From contig NC_071615.1 in the NCBI RefSeq assembly GCF_014839835.1, forward strand, positions 1,860,001-1,924,000: 64,000 nt of DNA. Reading direction: 5' to 3'. The position numbers and the translations under genes were made by a program. Every line of letters starts with the position of its first letter. Position 1 is the first letter of the stretch. The notes beneath the pieces were generated by a model. The model worked only from the letters and a program-made list of their open reading frames with translations. It was not told the origin of the DNA and did not search any database. Shown piece after piece: positions 45,891 to 57,880 of this stretch. Source of the DNA: Dryobates pubescens (taxonomy: Eukaryota; Chordata; Aves; Piciformes; Picidae).

Positions 45891-47339
45891 ATCTGGAGTG
45901 CTCCATGGGCAGCAGAAGACTGTCAGGGTAGTGATGGCTTTGGGCAGCCTGTTTGCCATGACTCCTCTTCAGGATGGTTGTTGGAGGAAAGAAAGCTGCT
46001 GCATCCCACCTCTTCTTTCCCTGGGAGTGCTGTGTTGCAGTGACCCTGTCGTTCAGCCACCATTCTTCCAAGGCACTGAAACCTCCCTGGGCTTGTGCCT
46101 GGGAGGGTGGTAGTGTTCAGAGATGCAAGTACACATGTGGCTTTCAGCCCAGAGCTTGAATTGTGGTTTTGCTCATGCTTTGGTGACATTAAGGAGGTTA
46201 TTTGGAGTGCACTTTCGCTGCCTGGCTGACCAAGGCCTTCCTGGGTTGCTGTGTCTGCTCCCTCCCTCTCTCCCTCCCACAGATGTGTTCGCTCTCAACT
46301 GTGGCAAGTATTGTTTCAGTCTGGGTTGCCACATCTGGTGCCACAGGAGAAAGCCTGGGTGCCACATCTGCAGAGTTTGATTACTTGCCCCTGGTTGGGT
46401 GGGCTGCTGTTACCTCCTGCTTTCATCTCCTGGAGCTCTTGCATTGCAGTGGGAAGGAGCAGCAGACTGGCTGGGGTTCCTGTGGTGCAAGGACTGTGGT
46501 GTACAGTCCCAGGAGCCAAGGCTTATGCTAGCACCCCACTCACTGAAACCATGCTCTTTGTTTCATAACCAGCAGTCCTTCCAATGCTTTATTCAGGGGT
46601 TGTATATAGTACAATGGATAGCTATGTGTAGTTCAGTCTGTAGCTATTCACTGGTTGATGGAGCCATGGAAGATTTGTGTCTTTGGGAATGAAAATGGAA
46701 GACTTTTTGCAGATAACCTGGCCGTGGCCTCGAAGCCCAGAAGCTCTTTGGCAGTGATTGCTTCACCCGTATGTGCAGTAGACCTCCCCTTGTAGAGCTT
46801 TTACCCCTTGGAGTCTCACACTGTGCTTTGAAGATGGCTGGACTCTTGCTTTGTCAGACTATATGGAGCATATGTATAGCTTGCTGTTTTCCTTTAGCCA
46901 TCTGGGGTGTTTATTTCTTCTGCTTAGGGAGAGGAGTGCCGAGAGTTGGCGGATGGTAATGAGAAGGCTGAAAGTTAACCAGGATTTTAAAGTGAATGTG
47001 CTTTGTTGTCTTTGGCCATCTGACCACATCTGCTGGGACAGCTGGCTGCCTTGCTGCCTGGACAAGCCCTCTGCAGCGTGCCGTGTTGAGGGGAGGCACT
47101 GATCTCTCATCTGGTTATTGTCAGTTGCCTTTAGCCTCAGTAAGTGGTTTAAAAGGGCTTCCTGAAGACTTAAGAATTGCTAGCAGAGGTTAGCAGTAAA
47201 ATCTGCTTTTCTAGCCTTCTGCCTTCCTGACTCTGGAATGCAAAGATTTTTTTGTGGCTCTTACATCCCTTGTTCTCTTGGAGTGAGTCGCTGACAACTT
47301 GGACGCTTCAAGCACAAAGCTCTGAGGGTTGCTCAGAGG
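45891..47339 (+). other. TOM1L2 intron 1, unique segment
   Basis: About 1.4 kb with no recognised repeat, gene or RNA. Confidence 0.7.
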
Positions 47340-47650
47340 AAGATCACAGAATGGCAGAATGCCAGGTTGGGAGGGACCCCAAAGATCATCTGGTCCAATG
47401 TTTCTGGGTTATAGTCTGGTTTACATGAAATGGCCCAGCACCCTGTCAAGCTGAGTCTTAAAAAGTGCCCAATGTAGGGGAATCCACTGCTTCCCTTGGC
47501 AGATTATTCCAGTCTCTGAGTGCTCATGGTGATAATCTTTTCCTCTGGATTCCAATGGGAATGTCCCCAGGAGTAACTTGTACCCACCACCCTTTGTCTT
47601 CTCCATGTGACTCCTTGTATAAAGGCATGCACCCCACACCTTGCTGGCTG
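47340..47650 (-). mobile_element. CR1 LINE fragment
   Basis: Minus-strand copy of the same subfamily as 452-1010 and 63738-64000 (AGCACCCTGTCAAGCTGAGT, GGGGAATCCACTGCTTCCCT). Confidence 0.85.
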
Positions 47651-47784
47651 CTCCCCAGTTGTGGAGCTGGTTCCTGTCAGAAATGGTGCTGGTGTTGGCA
47701 CTGTGGGCATGGAGCTGCCTACTCCCACCCTGTGGGGACCGGGGCAGCTCCTCACCCCGGTTACCCAGAACAGCACAACCATGC

Positions 47785-47908
47785 AGTGGAGTCACCATTC
47801 CTGGGAGAGTTCAAAAACCATGTGGATGTGGCACACTGGGAGGTGTTTTAGTGGTCAGGGTGTTGTTGGGTTGGCAGTTGGAGGTCTTGATTCTATGATT
47901 TTATGACC
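47785..47908 (+). mobile_element. CR1 LINE 3' scrap
   Basis: Plus-strand, GGAGTCACCATTCCTGGGAG … TTGATTCTATGATTTTATGA. Confidence 0.75.
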
Positions 47909-47969
47909 AGATCAGGTCAGATGTGTGTGAGGGGCTTAGAGTGCAACTTCCCTTGTGCAAAACTCACAC

Positions 47970-48295
47970 ATTCATAGAATGGTTTGGTTTGGAAGGGACC
48001 TTAAACATCATCTAGTTCCAAACCCCCCTGGCACTGGGAGGGACACCTGCCACCAGACCAGGTTGCTCAAGGCCTCATCCAGCCTGACCTTGAGCACCTC
48101 CAGGGAGGGGACATCCACAAGCTCCCTGGGCAGCCTGTGCCAGTGCCTCACCTCCCTCACCGGAAAGAGTTTCTTCCTAATCTCCAATGTAAATCTCCCC
48201 TCTTCCAGCTTCAATCCATTCCCCCTTGGCCCTATCACTACAAGCCCTTGTAAAAAGTCCCTCCTCAGTTTTCTTGTAACCCCATCCATGCCCTA
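47970..48295 (-). mobile_element. CR1 LINE 3' fragment
   Basis: Minus-strand copy, AGAATGGTTTGGTTTGGAAG … AAGAGTTTCTTCCTAATCTC; its complement encodes RGNGLKLEEGRFTLEIRKKL, a CR1 ORF2 C-terminal stretch. Confidence 0.88.
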
Positions 48296-48395
48296 CCCTG
48301 GCAACCTCTTCCAGTGTCTCACCACCCTCACTGTAAAGAATTCCTTCCTAATACCCACCTGAAATCTTCCCTCCTTAAGCTTTGAATTCAGCTGC
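48296..48395 (-). mobile_element. CR1 LINE internal scrap
   Basis: About 100 bases, TTCCAGTGTCTCACCACCCT, repeating a section already present in the preceding copy, hence a separate insertion. Confidence 0.7.
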
Positions 48396-48764
48396 CCTTG
48401 AGGAGACGTTTCCCCCCCCGCCCCGGGGTGTGGTGAGAAGGAGCTAGCTGCAGATTTGATTTGGGAAGGGAAAAAAATACATTTCTGCTTGTCCTGTCAC
48501 TGCCAGTTATCCCTCTGCAAGAAAACAAGAAAACAAAAGCAGGCCTTGTTCTCAGACCCTGAGCTGTGCCCAGGGTTTCCACACTCTGCTGGTGGTTTGT
48601 TGAGGTTTTGCTGTCGTTTCTTTTTCCTTTCCCAGGGAGCCCGTGGAATGTGATTTTTCACTTCTGTTTCCCTCCATTCTTTAAAAGAAACAGGACAAAT
48701 TTGTATTTCTGTTTCAACATATTGTGTTGAACACAGTTGTGATGTTTTCAAGCAAGGCCTAGCA

Positions 48765-48840
48765 CTCGCCATACGGGAGCAGCGTGGAGAATTCCGCAGG
48801 TCCGGCGGCGCACCGAGGACGCACGCTCCCTGCCAGAAAG
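48765..48840. other. Isolated CpG-dense patch in TOM1L2 intron 1
   Basis: About ten CpG dinucleotides in some 75 bases (CGCCATACGGG … CCGGCGGCGCACCGAGGACG) within otherwise CpG-poor intron. No exon or repeat identity recognised. Flanks 48396-48764 and 48841-49564 hold nothing else I can name. Confidence 0.7.
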
Positions 48841-49564
48841 TAGCAGTGGTTCACATGAAGATTTAATTAGGGCCAGACAATGCCTTCAGATAAATGCCAG
48901 GTCTGAAAGGAACAGAGAATGTCAGAGGAGGTCTGGGGAGAACTAAGAGAGGTAATACAAGGGATTTTCTCTTTTCTCCTTCTCTTAGCTGGGTAATGTC
49001 TGGAGCCTGACAGGCTTTTTATGTTAACTCTTTTGCTTAATGTGGGAAAGTAATGCTAGGATGAGCTCGGAGGATTTGTAATGGAGATGGATGGAGTCTC
49101 CTGCATCTCAAGTGCCAGTTCAAATGGCAGCCAGGTTCCTCCTCCCTGAAAGCTACCTGATTTTTGGATTGGCTTATATGGTAGCCCCTGGGTAGTTTCC
49201 AGTGGTCACATAACAGAAACTGTATAAGACATCACCAACTGCAGACTTCACTTAGTTTTTGCTTAACAGCTTTAATTGACCTGTGGGCACTCAACTGTCC
49301 TGAAGTCTCTAGTGAAATCCTCTGCTCAGGAGGGGAGGTGGTTTGTCAGCAGAGCCGATGTATGGAAGGCAGTCAGCTGGGAGATTCCTGAACTTCCAAA
49401 CCATTCTACTCATTCCATCTTGCTTTTTACCTGGAGGTTGCACTGAAGGGAGATAATTGCCTCACTTTACCTGCAAGATAAAAATCTGCCCCAGGATTCT
49501 GCAGCAGAATCTATTACTTCCCAAATGCTTTGTAAGCAAACGGTGGTTTTCAGCATCCCATGGG

Positions 49565-49840
49565 ACTTAGAAACCCATCATGGCAGGGGTTGGAAGGGAC
49601 CTCTGGACTGGGCAGTCCAACCCCTCTGCTAAAACCTTTCCTCCTCAGAGAGATGCTCCAGTCCCTTCAGAATCTTTGTAGCCTTCACTGGACTCTTTCC
49701 ACTTGTTTCTTGTCTCTCTTTGAATTGGGGAACCCAGAACTGGACCTAGTGCTTCAGCTGTGGCCTTACTGGGGCAGAGTAGACGGGAAAGAGACCCTCC
49801 CTTGGCCTGCTGGCCAAACTCTTCTTCATGCACCCATTCT
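49565..49840 (-). mobile_element. CR1 LINE fragment
   Basis: Minus-strand copy missing its middle: the 3' end (GGGGTTGGAAGGGACCTCTG, CAGTCCAACCCCTCTGCTAA) jumps directly to the upstream body (AGAGATGCTCCAGTCCCTTC), an internal deletion of about 300 bases relative to other copies. Confidence 0.82.
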
Positions 49841-49907
49841 TGTGGTAGAAGAGGTCTTCATGGTCCCTTCAGCCCTTCACAATGTCACTTTGGTTGGTGG
49901 TCAGGGA

Positions 49908-49972
49908 TGTTGGACTAGATGACCTTTGAAGCTCCCTTCCAAACCACACTATTCAGTGATTCTGTGGTCAAG
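49908..49972 (+). mobile_element. CR1 LINE 3' terminal scrap
   Basis: TTGGACTAGATGACCTTTGA … TCAGTGATTCTGTGG. Confidence 0.75.
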
Positions 49973-52835
49973 CTCCTGGGGAAGATCCCTGAGCAGAGGC
50001 TGCGTGGAGGCTGATGTGCTGCTGGTGCCTTTAGCCGGTGCTGTGTGCCGGACACCCAGCAGTGAATCCGGCTGCTGTCAGTGATGCTGGGCCAAGAGCC
50101 TGGGGGGCACTGGAGCTTGCTCTGGCAGCTTTGTGGTGTTGGCCAGCCGAGGGTGGACGTGCCAGCAGGCGTGGAGAAGGTCTTTGTGACAGCTGGCAAA
50201 GAACCTGGCGGACGGAATTGGGTGCCGCGGGTCCCGCAGGCTGCTGTGTTGGTGCTGACAAGATCCTTTATGGCTTCAGGGTGTTGGCCTCCTCCTGACA
50301 ACTGAACTGTTTATTTTTCCCAGTGAATGCTGTAAATCCAATAGCCCAGATCCCTAGAGGAGGAGAGTTGGGAAGGATATTCCTGAGCAGTGAGGAGAAG
50401 TACTGGAAGATGTGTAGTAAACCAGCCAAGACAGACTGCTTGCTGTCGGGAGAAGAGCTGGCCTGGGGAAAAAAGCTGCAATTTACAGGAGGGGGAATTT
50501 GCCTTGAGATTCAGCATCCTGCCATAAATTGTGGGTTTATCTTTCTTTGTTGGAGAGAGCCATCTTTAAAGTGTCACCGCTCTATTCAAGGTTATTAGAA
50601 CAAATACCCTCACCGTAGGGTAGCACAAACATCTGAGGTGATTAAAGCTGATTGAATTACAAGAATGTGGAGTGCTGGTGACTTTTTTATGCTCATTGTG
50701 CTCATTTGATGTAGGCCATATGGCTTACATGTGAGCACACAGGAAAACCAGGTACTGTTTTTCTTTTCCTTTTCCTTTCTTTAACTCTGGAGACCTTGCA
50801 AAGGCTTCAGGAGAGTGTGTGTTTGTTTGTTTGTTTAAATCCCAACCAAGCCTTGCTGCTGGCCCCACCAGCTCCCTCAGGTGCCAAGGGCTAACTTGGG
50901 GCAGTGATGTGTGAAATGGGCTTGGGTGGGAGCACTGAGGTCTGTTTTGGTGAGGGCTCTGGTTGGGGCTGTGCCTGCTGCTGAAGTCAGCCCTTCTTGC
51001 CACAGCCTGGATTTTGCTTGACTCGTAGTCAAAGACCTCCAGGGAGAGAGGTGCAGCATCTGAGTTAAGTGCACAAAGACCTGGAAGTTAATTTTTAACT
51101 ATAGAGCAGAAATAAAAGTGTCCTGAGGGACTTGGGGTGTTGATGCTGATTCACATCCCTGCTCCCTGTTAATGGGAGACTTGGGTGAAGGGTGCAGGTC
51201 TGGTCACTCGCCTTGGAGTCTGCTTTCAGAGGAGGCATGGTGTGGTGATTTAATACAGACCATTGTTTAAGGAGGCTACAAAAACAGGGCTTCAGCAAAA
51301 GATACAGGAGGCACTTTATTGAAGCAACAGCAAGGCAGACAGCTTTTCAATTGATTTTTATCAGAGCACTTGCAGTTTCCATTCAAGGCTGTTAAATTGG
51401 TAATAAATATGGTGGACAGAGTCTGTTTCAGAGCTGCTGTTTTGTTCCTCTCTCTATTTTTTTAGATGAGAAAATCCCTCAGCTTGAGGGGGGATGTATA
51501 AACACCTTTTTATTTTCCTTTCCACAAGAAGCACTTAAGACCTTTCTCTGGGTTTCTTATCTTAAGATTTTTATGAGTCTGGGGGAAAAAAAATAGTTCT
51601 AAATAAATGAATTGATGGCTGCATGCAAGAATGGAGAGATGAATTACAGCAAGCAGCCCATAGTAATCCTGCAGGAGGAATTAATTCAGCTTTCTTGTGC
51701 ACATACACAAGCCAAAGTTCCTTTCAGCAAACTTAGTACTTTGCTGTGCTGTGAGGAAAACATAATTTTACAGACAAACCTTTTATCCCCAGTGCCAGAA
51801 GTCAGTGTTTAAAGTGCACATCATAACCTTAGGATCTGGTACCAATAAATCACATGTTTGCAGCATACTCCTGGGGTCTGAATCATCTCTCTCTTCATTA
51901 ATTGCATTATAATAAAAATAAAAGGCCCTTTGCATTTCCCCCCAACCACTGAAATCTTGTGCCCTGTTCTAAGGGAAGCTTTTTCTCAGTGCAAGGTGGC
52001 AGTAACTTTTCTTCCCATCAGATGCCCACAGCATACGGAAAAGGTGATTTTTGTCTTTGGCTGCAGTGAAGAGGACACAAGAAGTGCTCTCCTCAGAGCT
52101 GAGGCACTTTTATAGGTGCTTTTTCAGCTGGTCAGTCACTTATAATCCAGCCCCCTCCCCAGTGCTCATACCGAATTGTGCTAGTCATGCAAAAAGAGCC
52201 TGATAAAATGCTTTTAGTTTTATAAGATTATTTGGATCTGCTTTCATTTCATGACAATGGATTATGTTGTAGGGAAAATCTCCATGAAATAGGAAAATGG
52301 ATCTCTTTGCTTTTAAAGGAGCCAATAAATACTGAGTCATGAATCTGGCAACTTGGAGAAACTACATACGTGTGTGAAGCTGGATAATTAGTCTAATACC
52401 ATTTAATACTAAGGTTTCTAAGACTGGATTTATTTTATGGGCACAAAAGCAGATTGTAGTTCATGAAGGTATTATAGCATCTATTTCTGAGCAAAGCAGT
52501 TTTATCTCTTCCAGCACAGTGCACTTAAATGTATGTTCCATATGCTTCTAATATAAACCTCGATGTGAGAGGCTGCAGCGTGAGGACAGCTCGTTCCCAG
52601 TTTGCTACTGCTCTGCTCACCTACTCGGCAGATTTTAGACTGCATGTCTGAAATATGCTGGGCTAAACCCCCAGAAAATCCCCACAGACCTTACCAACTG
52701 ATCTTATGTTTAATCCAAATCCATTTTTACACCACCACCCTCCAAAAAAAAAAAAAGAAGGAAGTATTCTGTGTTTTCCTTTGTTGAATTAAGAAGAGTT
52801 AAATTAATTGTGCTTCTCTTTGAGTGCATAAACTA
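49973..52835 (+). other. TOM1L2 intron 1, long unique segment
   Basis: About 2.9 kb without a recognised transposon, unusual for this window. The first 300 bases are GC-richer; 51300-52800 is AT-rich with many TAAT/ATTA cores and no open frame of note. (GTTT)n-type short repeat at 50818-50836. Confidence 0.7.
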
Positions 52836-52839
52836 CATT

Positions 52840-53284
52840 GGGGAGGGCCATGAGGGTGAGCAGAGGGCTGGAGCTGCTCTCCTATGAGGACAGACTGAGG
52901 GAGTTGGGGTTGTTCAGTCTGGAGAAGAGAAGGCTCTGGGGAGACCTAATTGTGGCCTTCCAGGATCTACAAGAAAGCAGGGGAGGGACTTTTGAGGGTG
53001 TCAGGGAGTGATAGGACTAGGGGGAATGGGAAAAAAAATAGAAATGGGGAGATTCAGATTGGATGTTAGGAAGAAGTTCTTCCCCATGAGGGTGGTGAGA
53101 CACTGGAACAGGTTGCCCAGGGAGGTGCTAGAAGCCTCATCCCTGGAGGTTTTGAAAGCCAGGCTGGATGTGGCTCTGGGCAACCTGCTGTAGTGTGAGG
53201 TGTTCCTGCCCATGGCAGGGGGGTTGGAACTGGCTGATCCTTGAGCTCCCTTCCAACCCTGCCAATTCTATGAGTCTATGATTA
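52840..53284 (+). mobile_element. CR1 LINE fragment, young-looking subfamily
   Basis: Plus-strand, same sense as TOM1L2, close sister of 38065-38367. Starts GAGCAGAGGGCTGGAGCTGC and ends CTATGAGTCTATGATT. Confidence 0.9.
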
Positions 53285-53529
53285 AAAATTCTCTGAAGGT
53301 GTCAAGGCATTTCATGATAATGGTCAGTGGAGGAACAGCAGCAGTTGCAGAAGTTTAGGTGAGATGATCCTTCGTGGAGAAAGACCCTACAGAGTACCTG
53401 CAGGCTGGTGCACCTCAGGGTTGGCCTGGCAATCCCTTTCCCTGTCTGGCCTTTCTGAAGTGACTCTGGCTAAGTGGTTTCACACTCTGCTGGTTTGGTT
53501 TCCAAATCTGCCTCAAGTTGTGCCAGGGG

Positions 53530-53780
53530 ATGTTCAAGTTGGATATTAGGGAAATTTTCATCACAGCAAGGCTTGTCAGGCATTGGAGCAGGCAGCCCAG
53601 GGAGGTGGTTGAATCCCTGTCCCTGGAGGGGTTTGAAAGATGTGTGGAGGTGGTGCTGAGGGACGTGGCTCAGTAGCAGTGTGTTAGCATTAGGGGTGGG
53701 ATCGTGAGCTCAGGGCCAGTGATGGGACTTGACGATCTCAAAGGTCTCTTCCAGCCTCAGCAGTTCTGTAGCTCTATGTA
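53530..53780 (+). mobile_element. CR1 LINE 3' fragment
   Basis: Plus-strand, TTGGATATTAGGGAAATTTT, CAGGCAGCCCAGGGAGGTGG, ending GTAGCTCTATG. Confidence 0.82.
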
Positions 53781-54404
53781 TAGGTGATAAAAAGCATGAA
53801 TGTTTGGAGAACACAGGGGAGAAGGAAGCGTTGTAGGAACTCTGAGAAGCTGGGCAGTGACCCTCAAGGCCAGCCTGAGTAACACCATTGCCCTCCCCCC
53901 CGGGCTTGATGTGCTGAGTCTGCACAGATCACCCAGAAGTAGTTTTCCATCTTCTCCTTTGCACTCGCCTGGGGAATTATTCATTTCTACATGGAAGAGA
54001 CTTGTTGCTGAGTGTGAAAATCCTATCAGAGATAGACAGGCCTTATCTGCTGCCTGTGCTTAGTCATTCTGCTGCCTCTTCTCCCCGATTGCTTTGCTCA
54101 TTTGTTTCAGATATCGTCGATGGGAAAGGGCTCTTTTGAGATTGATGGCTCTTGAGCATAAAAGAGGTGGGATAAATGTAGGCTAGATATGGGCTAAATA
54201 CAGCCTGGTCTTTCTTCCCTTAAGAGCAGGTCCTTTGCTACAGGTAAACATGTCTTTACCAAACTCCAGAGCTTCCAATCTATAAGAGTCTCCATTGCTC
54301 AAGAAGGGGAGATGCCAGAAAACTCAATCAATCTGTTGCTGACAGCATGGTCTCTAGACTGAAAAATGATTGTTCTGTACCTGCCAGAATTATAGGGTAG
54401 GCCC
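53781..54404 (+). other. TOM1L2 intron 1, unique segment
   Basis: Nothing recognised. Confidence 0.7.
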
Positions 54405-54620
54405 CATAATTCACAGGTTCACAGACTGCATTGGGTCAGAAGGGACCCTCTAAGGTCATCTTGTTCAAACACCTGCAGTGAGCAGGGGCACCTCCAAACA
54501 GGTCAGGCTGCCCAGGGCCACATCAAGCCTGATCTTGAATGTCTCCATGGATGAGGCCTCAACCACATCCCTGGGCAGTCTGTTCCAGTATTTCACCACT
54601 CTCATTGTAAAGAAATGTAT
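54405..54620 (-). mobile_element. CR1 LINE 3' fragment
   Basis: Minus-strand, TCAGAAGGGACCCTCTAAGG … CTCATTGTAAAGAA; an older, more diverged subfamily. The following 54621-55625 holds only short A/T runs. Confidence 0.78.
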
Positions 54621-55627
54621 AACTCATTTCAAAATCAGGGATTAGGGAAGGAAAAAAGTCTATACCTGTCTGTTTGGGCGATTCCTGGCACAGCTACCTG
54701 GAGATTATTTACCTCTGGTTCTGCATCTCCCCATTGACAGAAACCCTTTGGCACCTCAGTGTTTGCAGCTTAGTCTGAGAGCATCAGGAGACTCAGAAAT
54801 GAGAAGATACTCAGAAGGAACCTGTTGAATAATTGGGTTGGTTCATAGCCTGTTTATTCTGTGTGAGTGAGCCAGCCTGTTCCCCAGCTGGTCCTCAGAA
54901 GCCTTCTGGGTTAGATTAGTTTGGGAAGAAATTCTTTGTTGCAACTCAGATCAAAGAAAATGCACACAAAGTGAAGGCAGAGATCGGTGTTGGAAACGGT
55001 GTCTGAACCCCAAGAACTTCTCAGAGCTTTGGTTTCTTGTTCTTAAAGCAAGGAAGATTTTGTTACATGCCAAATGTTGTCAGGAAGGCCGAGGGCATTG
55101 TTGACTTGGATGTGTTGAGCATTACTTCTCTGAGATAAATCTACTGCAAGAAGTGTGGCCAGCTCTGCTTTTGACCCAAAGAACAACAACAAAAAAAGTG
55201 CTTTTCTTGCCTAGCTGAGTGAGTGCAGGAAAAAAAAACCCTCTCCTTCAAAAACCTGCCATTTCCTGACTTTTTTTTAGCTTGAGTTTTGCCTCAATTA
55301 TAGCTTTCTGCATTTGTTTTGCTTTTGGAAGGAAAAGGGCGTCGTGCCTTGCCTGTGCACACAAAAAGCTACCTTGAGCAGATTAAATAAATTGCAAGCT
55401 TCAGCAGCTTTGCCAGCAGAATTTGGAAGGTCTTTGTGCTGTAATAGGGCTCCAGGCTTGTAGTGTTTGAAAGCTCCCAATCACTTTGTCTTCTAAGACT
55501 AATGAGTGAGTCTGTAATGTTTTAACAGAAGTGTTTTACTTAAGCTGTGATGACCAAATGCTTACTGAAATACAGAGAATTTTTTCTTCCCAGACATCTG
55601 CAAGGCTTTAATTAGTAATCTTGTCCA

Positions 55628-56165
55628 AAATGGCACAGAATCCTAGCATGGTGGGGCTGGAAGGGACCTCTGGAGATCCTCTAGTCCAACCCCCCCTGCT
55701 AAAGCAGGGGCACCCACAGCAGGTTGCCCAGGATCTACAATGTCCAGGTGGGTTTGGAATCTCTCCAGAGAAGCAGACTCCACAACCTCTCTGGGCAGCC
55801 TGCTCCAGGGCTCCAGCATCCTCGCAGCAAAGAATTTTCTCCTCCTGTTCAAGTGGAACCTCCTGGGTTCCAGTTTGTGCCCATTGCCCCTTGTTGTATT
55901 GCTGGGCATGACTCAACAGAATCTGGCCCCATCCTCTTGCCCCCCACCCTTTAGATGCTGATCAGCATTGAGAAGGTCCCCCTCAGGCTGCTCTTCTCCA
56001 GGCTCAGCACCCCCAGGGCTCTCAGCCTGCTCAGAGAGATGCACCAGTCCCCTCATCTTTGTTGTAGCCACCACTGGGATCTCTCCAGTAATTGCCTCTC
56101 TCTCTTGAACTGGAGAGCCCAGAACTGGACATAGTACTCCAGATGAAAGAGAGTCCAGCCTCAGC
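55628..56165 (-). mobile_element. CR1 LINE fragment, comparatively intact
   Basis: Minus-strand, about 540 bases, from GAATCCTAGCATGGTGGGGC to AGAACTGGACATAGTACTCC. The complement encodes [20 protein letters not shown] and [20 protein letters not shown] of CR1 ORF2. Confidence 0.9.
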
Positions 56166-57104
56166 TCAAGCCTGAAGTAAGTTTTTGGCTGAGGTGATCC
56201 AGAGGTGCAACACTACATTATGACTCTTCCTTCCAAAACATATTTTACTGCACTTGGTACAGTGGACATCTGTTGGGCACAACACAAACACATTTCCCTC
56301 TCTTTGAGACCTGGTAAGAATGTGAGCTCAGCAGTATTCCCCCCAAAGCTCTCCAATCAGGTAACAGAGTGTTAAGGAATGTAACCAGGTAATTGGCTCC
56401 TAAGTTGGATTATTTCATTGGGAGTGAGTCTGGAAATCAGTCTCCACGTTGTGACCAGTTACTTCGCCCTCTGCTGCTTTTCTGAGCAGTTTGTGATGGG
56501 GTGTAGGTGTGATAACAAGATGACTGACAGTGAAAGGTAAGGGTTAAGCAAGACCCAGCATGTGTTGGGTTTTGGGGTACCCTTGCCTCATGTTTGAGCT
56601 GCTGCAGTAAATAACTTGTTTTCTCATTATCTGGGAGCTGCCCTTTCTCTCCTGATTCTCAGTTCTTCTAATTAGAAGGGTATTTCAGTGAAAAGAGCGA
56701 TCTCAGACCTTTGTGAAATTTGCTGCTAGTCCAAATAATGGTAAATCTGAAATCACTTATTAGACCAGAAGTTGTTATGGCAACTCTAAGATGGCTGGCT
56801 AATCAGAGAGTGAGATCAGTTTTTATTTACAAGCGTAATGAGCAATTAAGTTTGAGCAGCTGTCAGACTTGGAAAGTGATTAAAGTTCAGCAGACAACCC
56901 AAACGGGTCAGTGTTCAGTTCTGGTGGTTTTCTGACACTTCAGCTTGATCTTGTGTGGGTTTTACCTTCTATAATTAAAACTGCCTTTGAAATCCTCATC
57001 TCTGCCAATGACTTGGCATAGCCAGTGGGTAATGAAAAATCCTCTTCCAGACAGGTTCTGTGTAGGATATTGGCCTTGAGTCTTGCTGCAGCTAACAAGG
57101 TATT
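56166..57104 (+). other. TOM1L2 intron 1, unique segment
   Basis: AT-rich, nothing recognised. Confidence 0.7.
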
Positions 57105-57880
57105 TCAGAGAATCATAGAGTTATGGACTTCACAACCTCTCTGTGCAGCCTGCTTCAGGACTTCAGCACCCTCACACCAGATGTTTTTCCTAAGGTTCAA
57201 GTGGAACCTCCTGGGTTCCAATTTGTGCCCATTGCCCTTGTTGTATTGCTGGGCATGGCTGAAAAGAGTCTGACCCCCATCCTCTTGCCCCCTTCTCCTG
57301 GGTTCCAGTTTGTGCCCATTGCCCTTGTTGTATTGCTGGGCATGGCTCAAAAGAGTCTGACCCCCATCCTCTTGCCCCCTTCTCCTGGGTTCCAGTTTGT
57401 GCCCATTGCCCTGGTTGTATTGCTGGGCATGGCTGAAAAGAGTCTGACCCCCATCCTCTTGCCCCCTCCTCCTGGGTTCCAGTTTGTGCCCATTGCCCTT
57501 GTTGTATTGCTGGGCATGGCTGAAAAGAGTCTGACCCCATCCTCTTGCCCCCTCCTCCTGGGTTCCAGTTTGTGCCCATTGCCCTTGTTGTATTGCTGGG
57601 CATGGCTCAAAAGGGTCTGACCCCATCCTCTTGTCCTCTAGCTCTTGCTGAGCACTGAGGAGATCCCCTCTCAGGCTGCTCTTCTCCAGGCTAAACAACA
57701 TCAGGCCTTTCCTCTTCAGAGAAATGCCCCAGGCCTCTCAGCATCTTCCTGGCCTCTGTTGAACTGGGGAGCCCAGAACTGGACTCAGTACCTCCAGCTG
57801 TGGCTTCAATAGGGCAGAACAGAGCGGGAGTACAACCTCCCTCAACCTGCTGGCTACGCTCTTCATGCACCTGATACATT
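57105..57880 (-). mobile_element. CR1 LINE fragment containing an internal tandem expansion
   Basis: Minus-strand copy from AGAATCATAGAGTTATGGAC (3' side) to about 57880. Its middle section has been copied five times (see 57204-57640). Outside the array it is an ordinary, diverged CR1. Confidence 0.88.
57204..57640. repeat. Five-copy 86-87 bp tandem array derived from CR1
   Basis: CCTGGGTTCCA-type unit starts at 57210, 57297, 57384, 57471 and 57557: three periods of 87 and one of 86 bases. The units are nearly identical. Because 87 is a multiple of three, the array stays open on both strands, giving repeated peptides that are by-products and not host genes. Confidence 0.95.

Noticed and set aside
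57105-57701. Long minus-strand frame with repeated HKLEPRRRGQEDGG-like units
   Set aside because: It is the CR1-derived tandem array read through; no start, splice or homology supports a protein.
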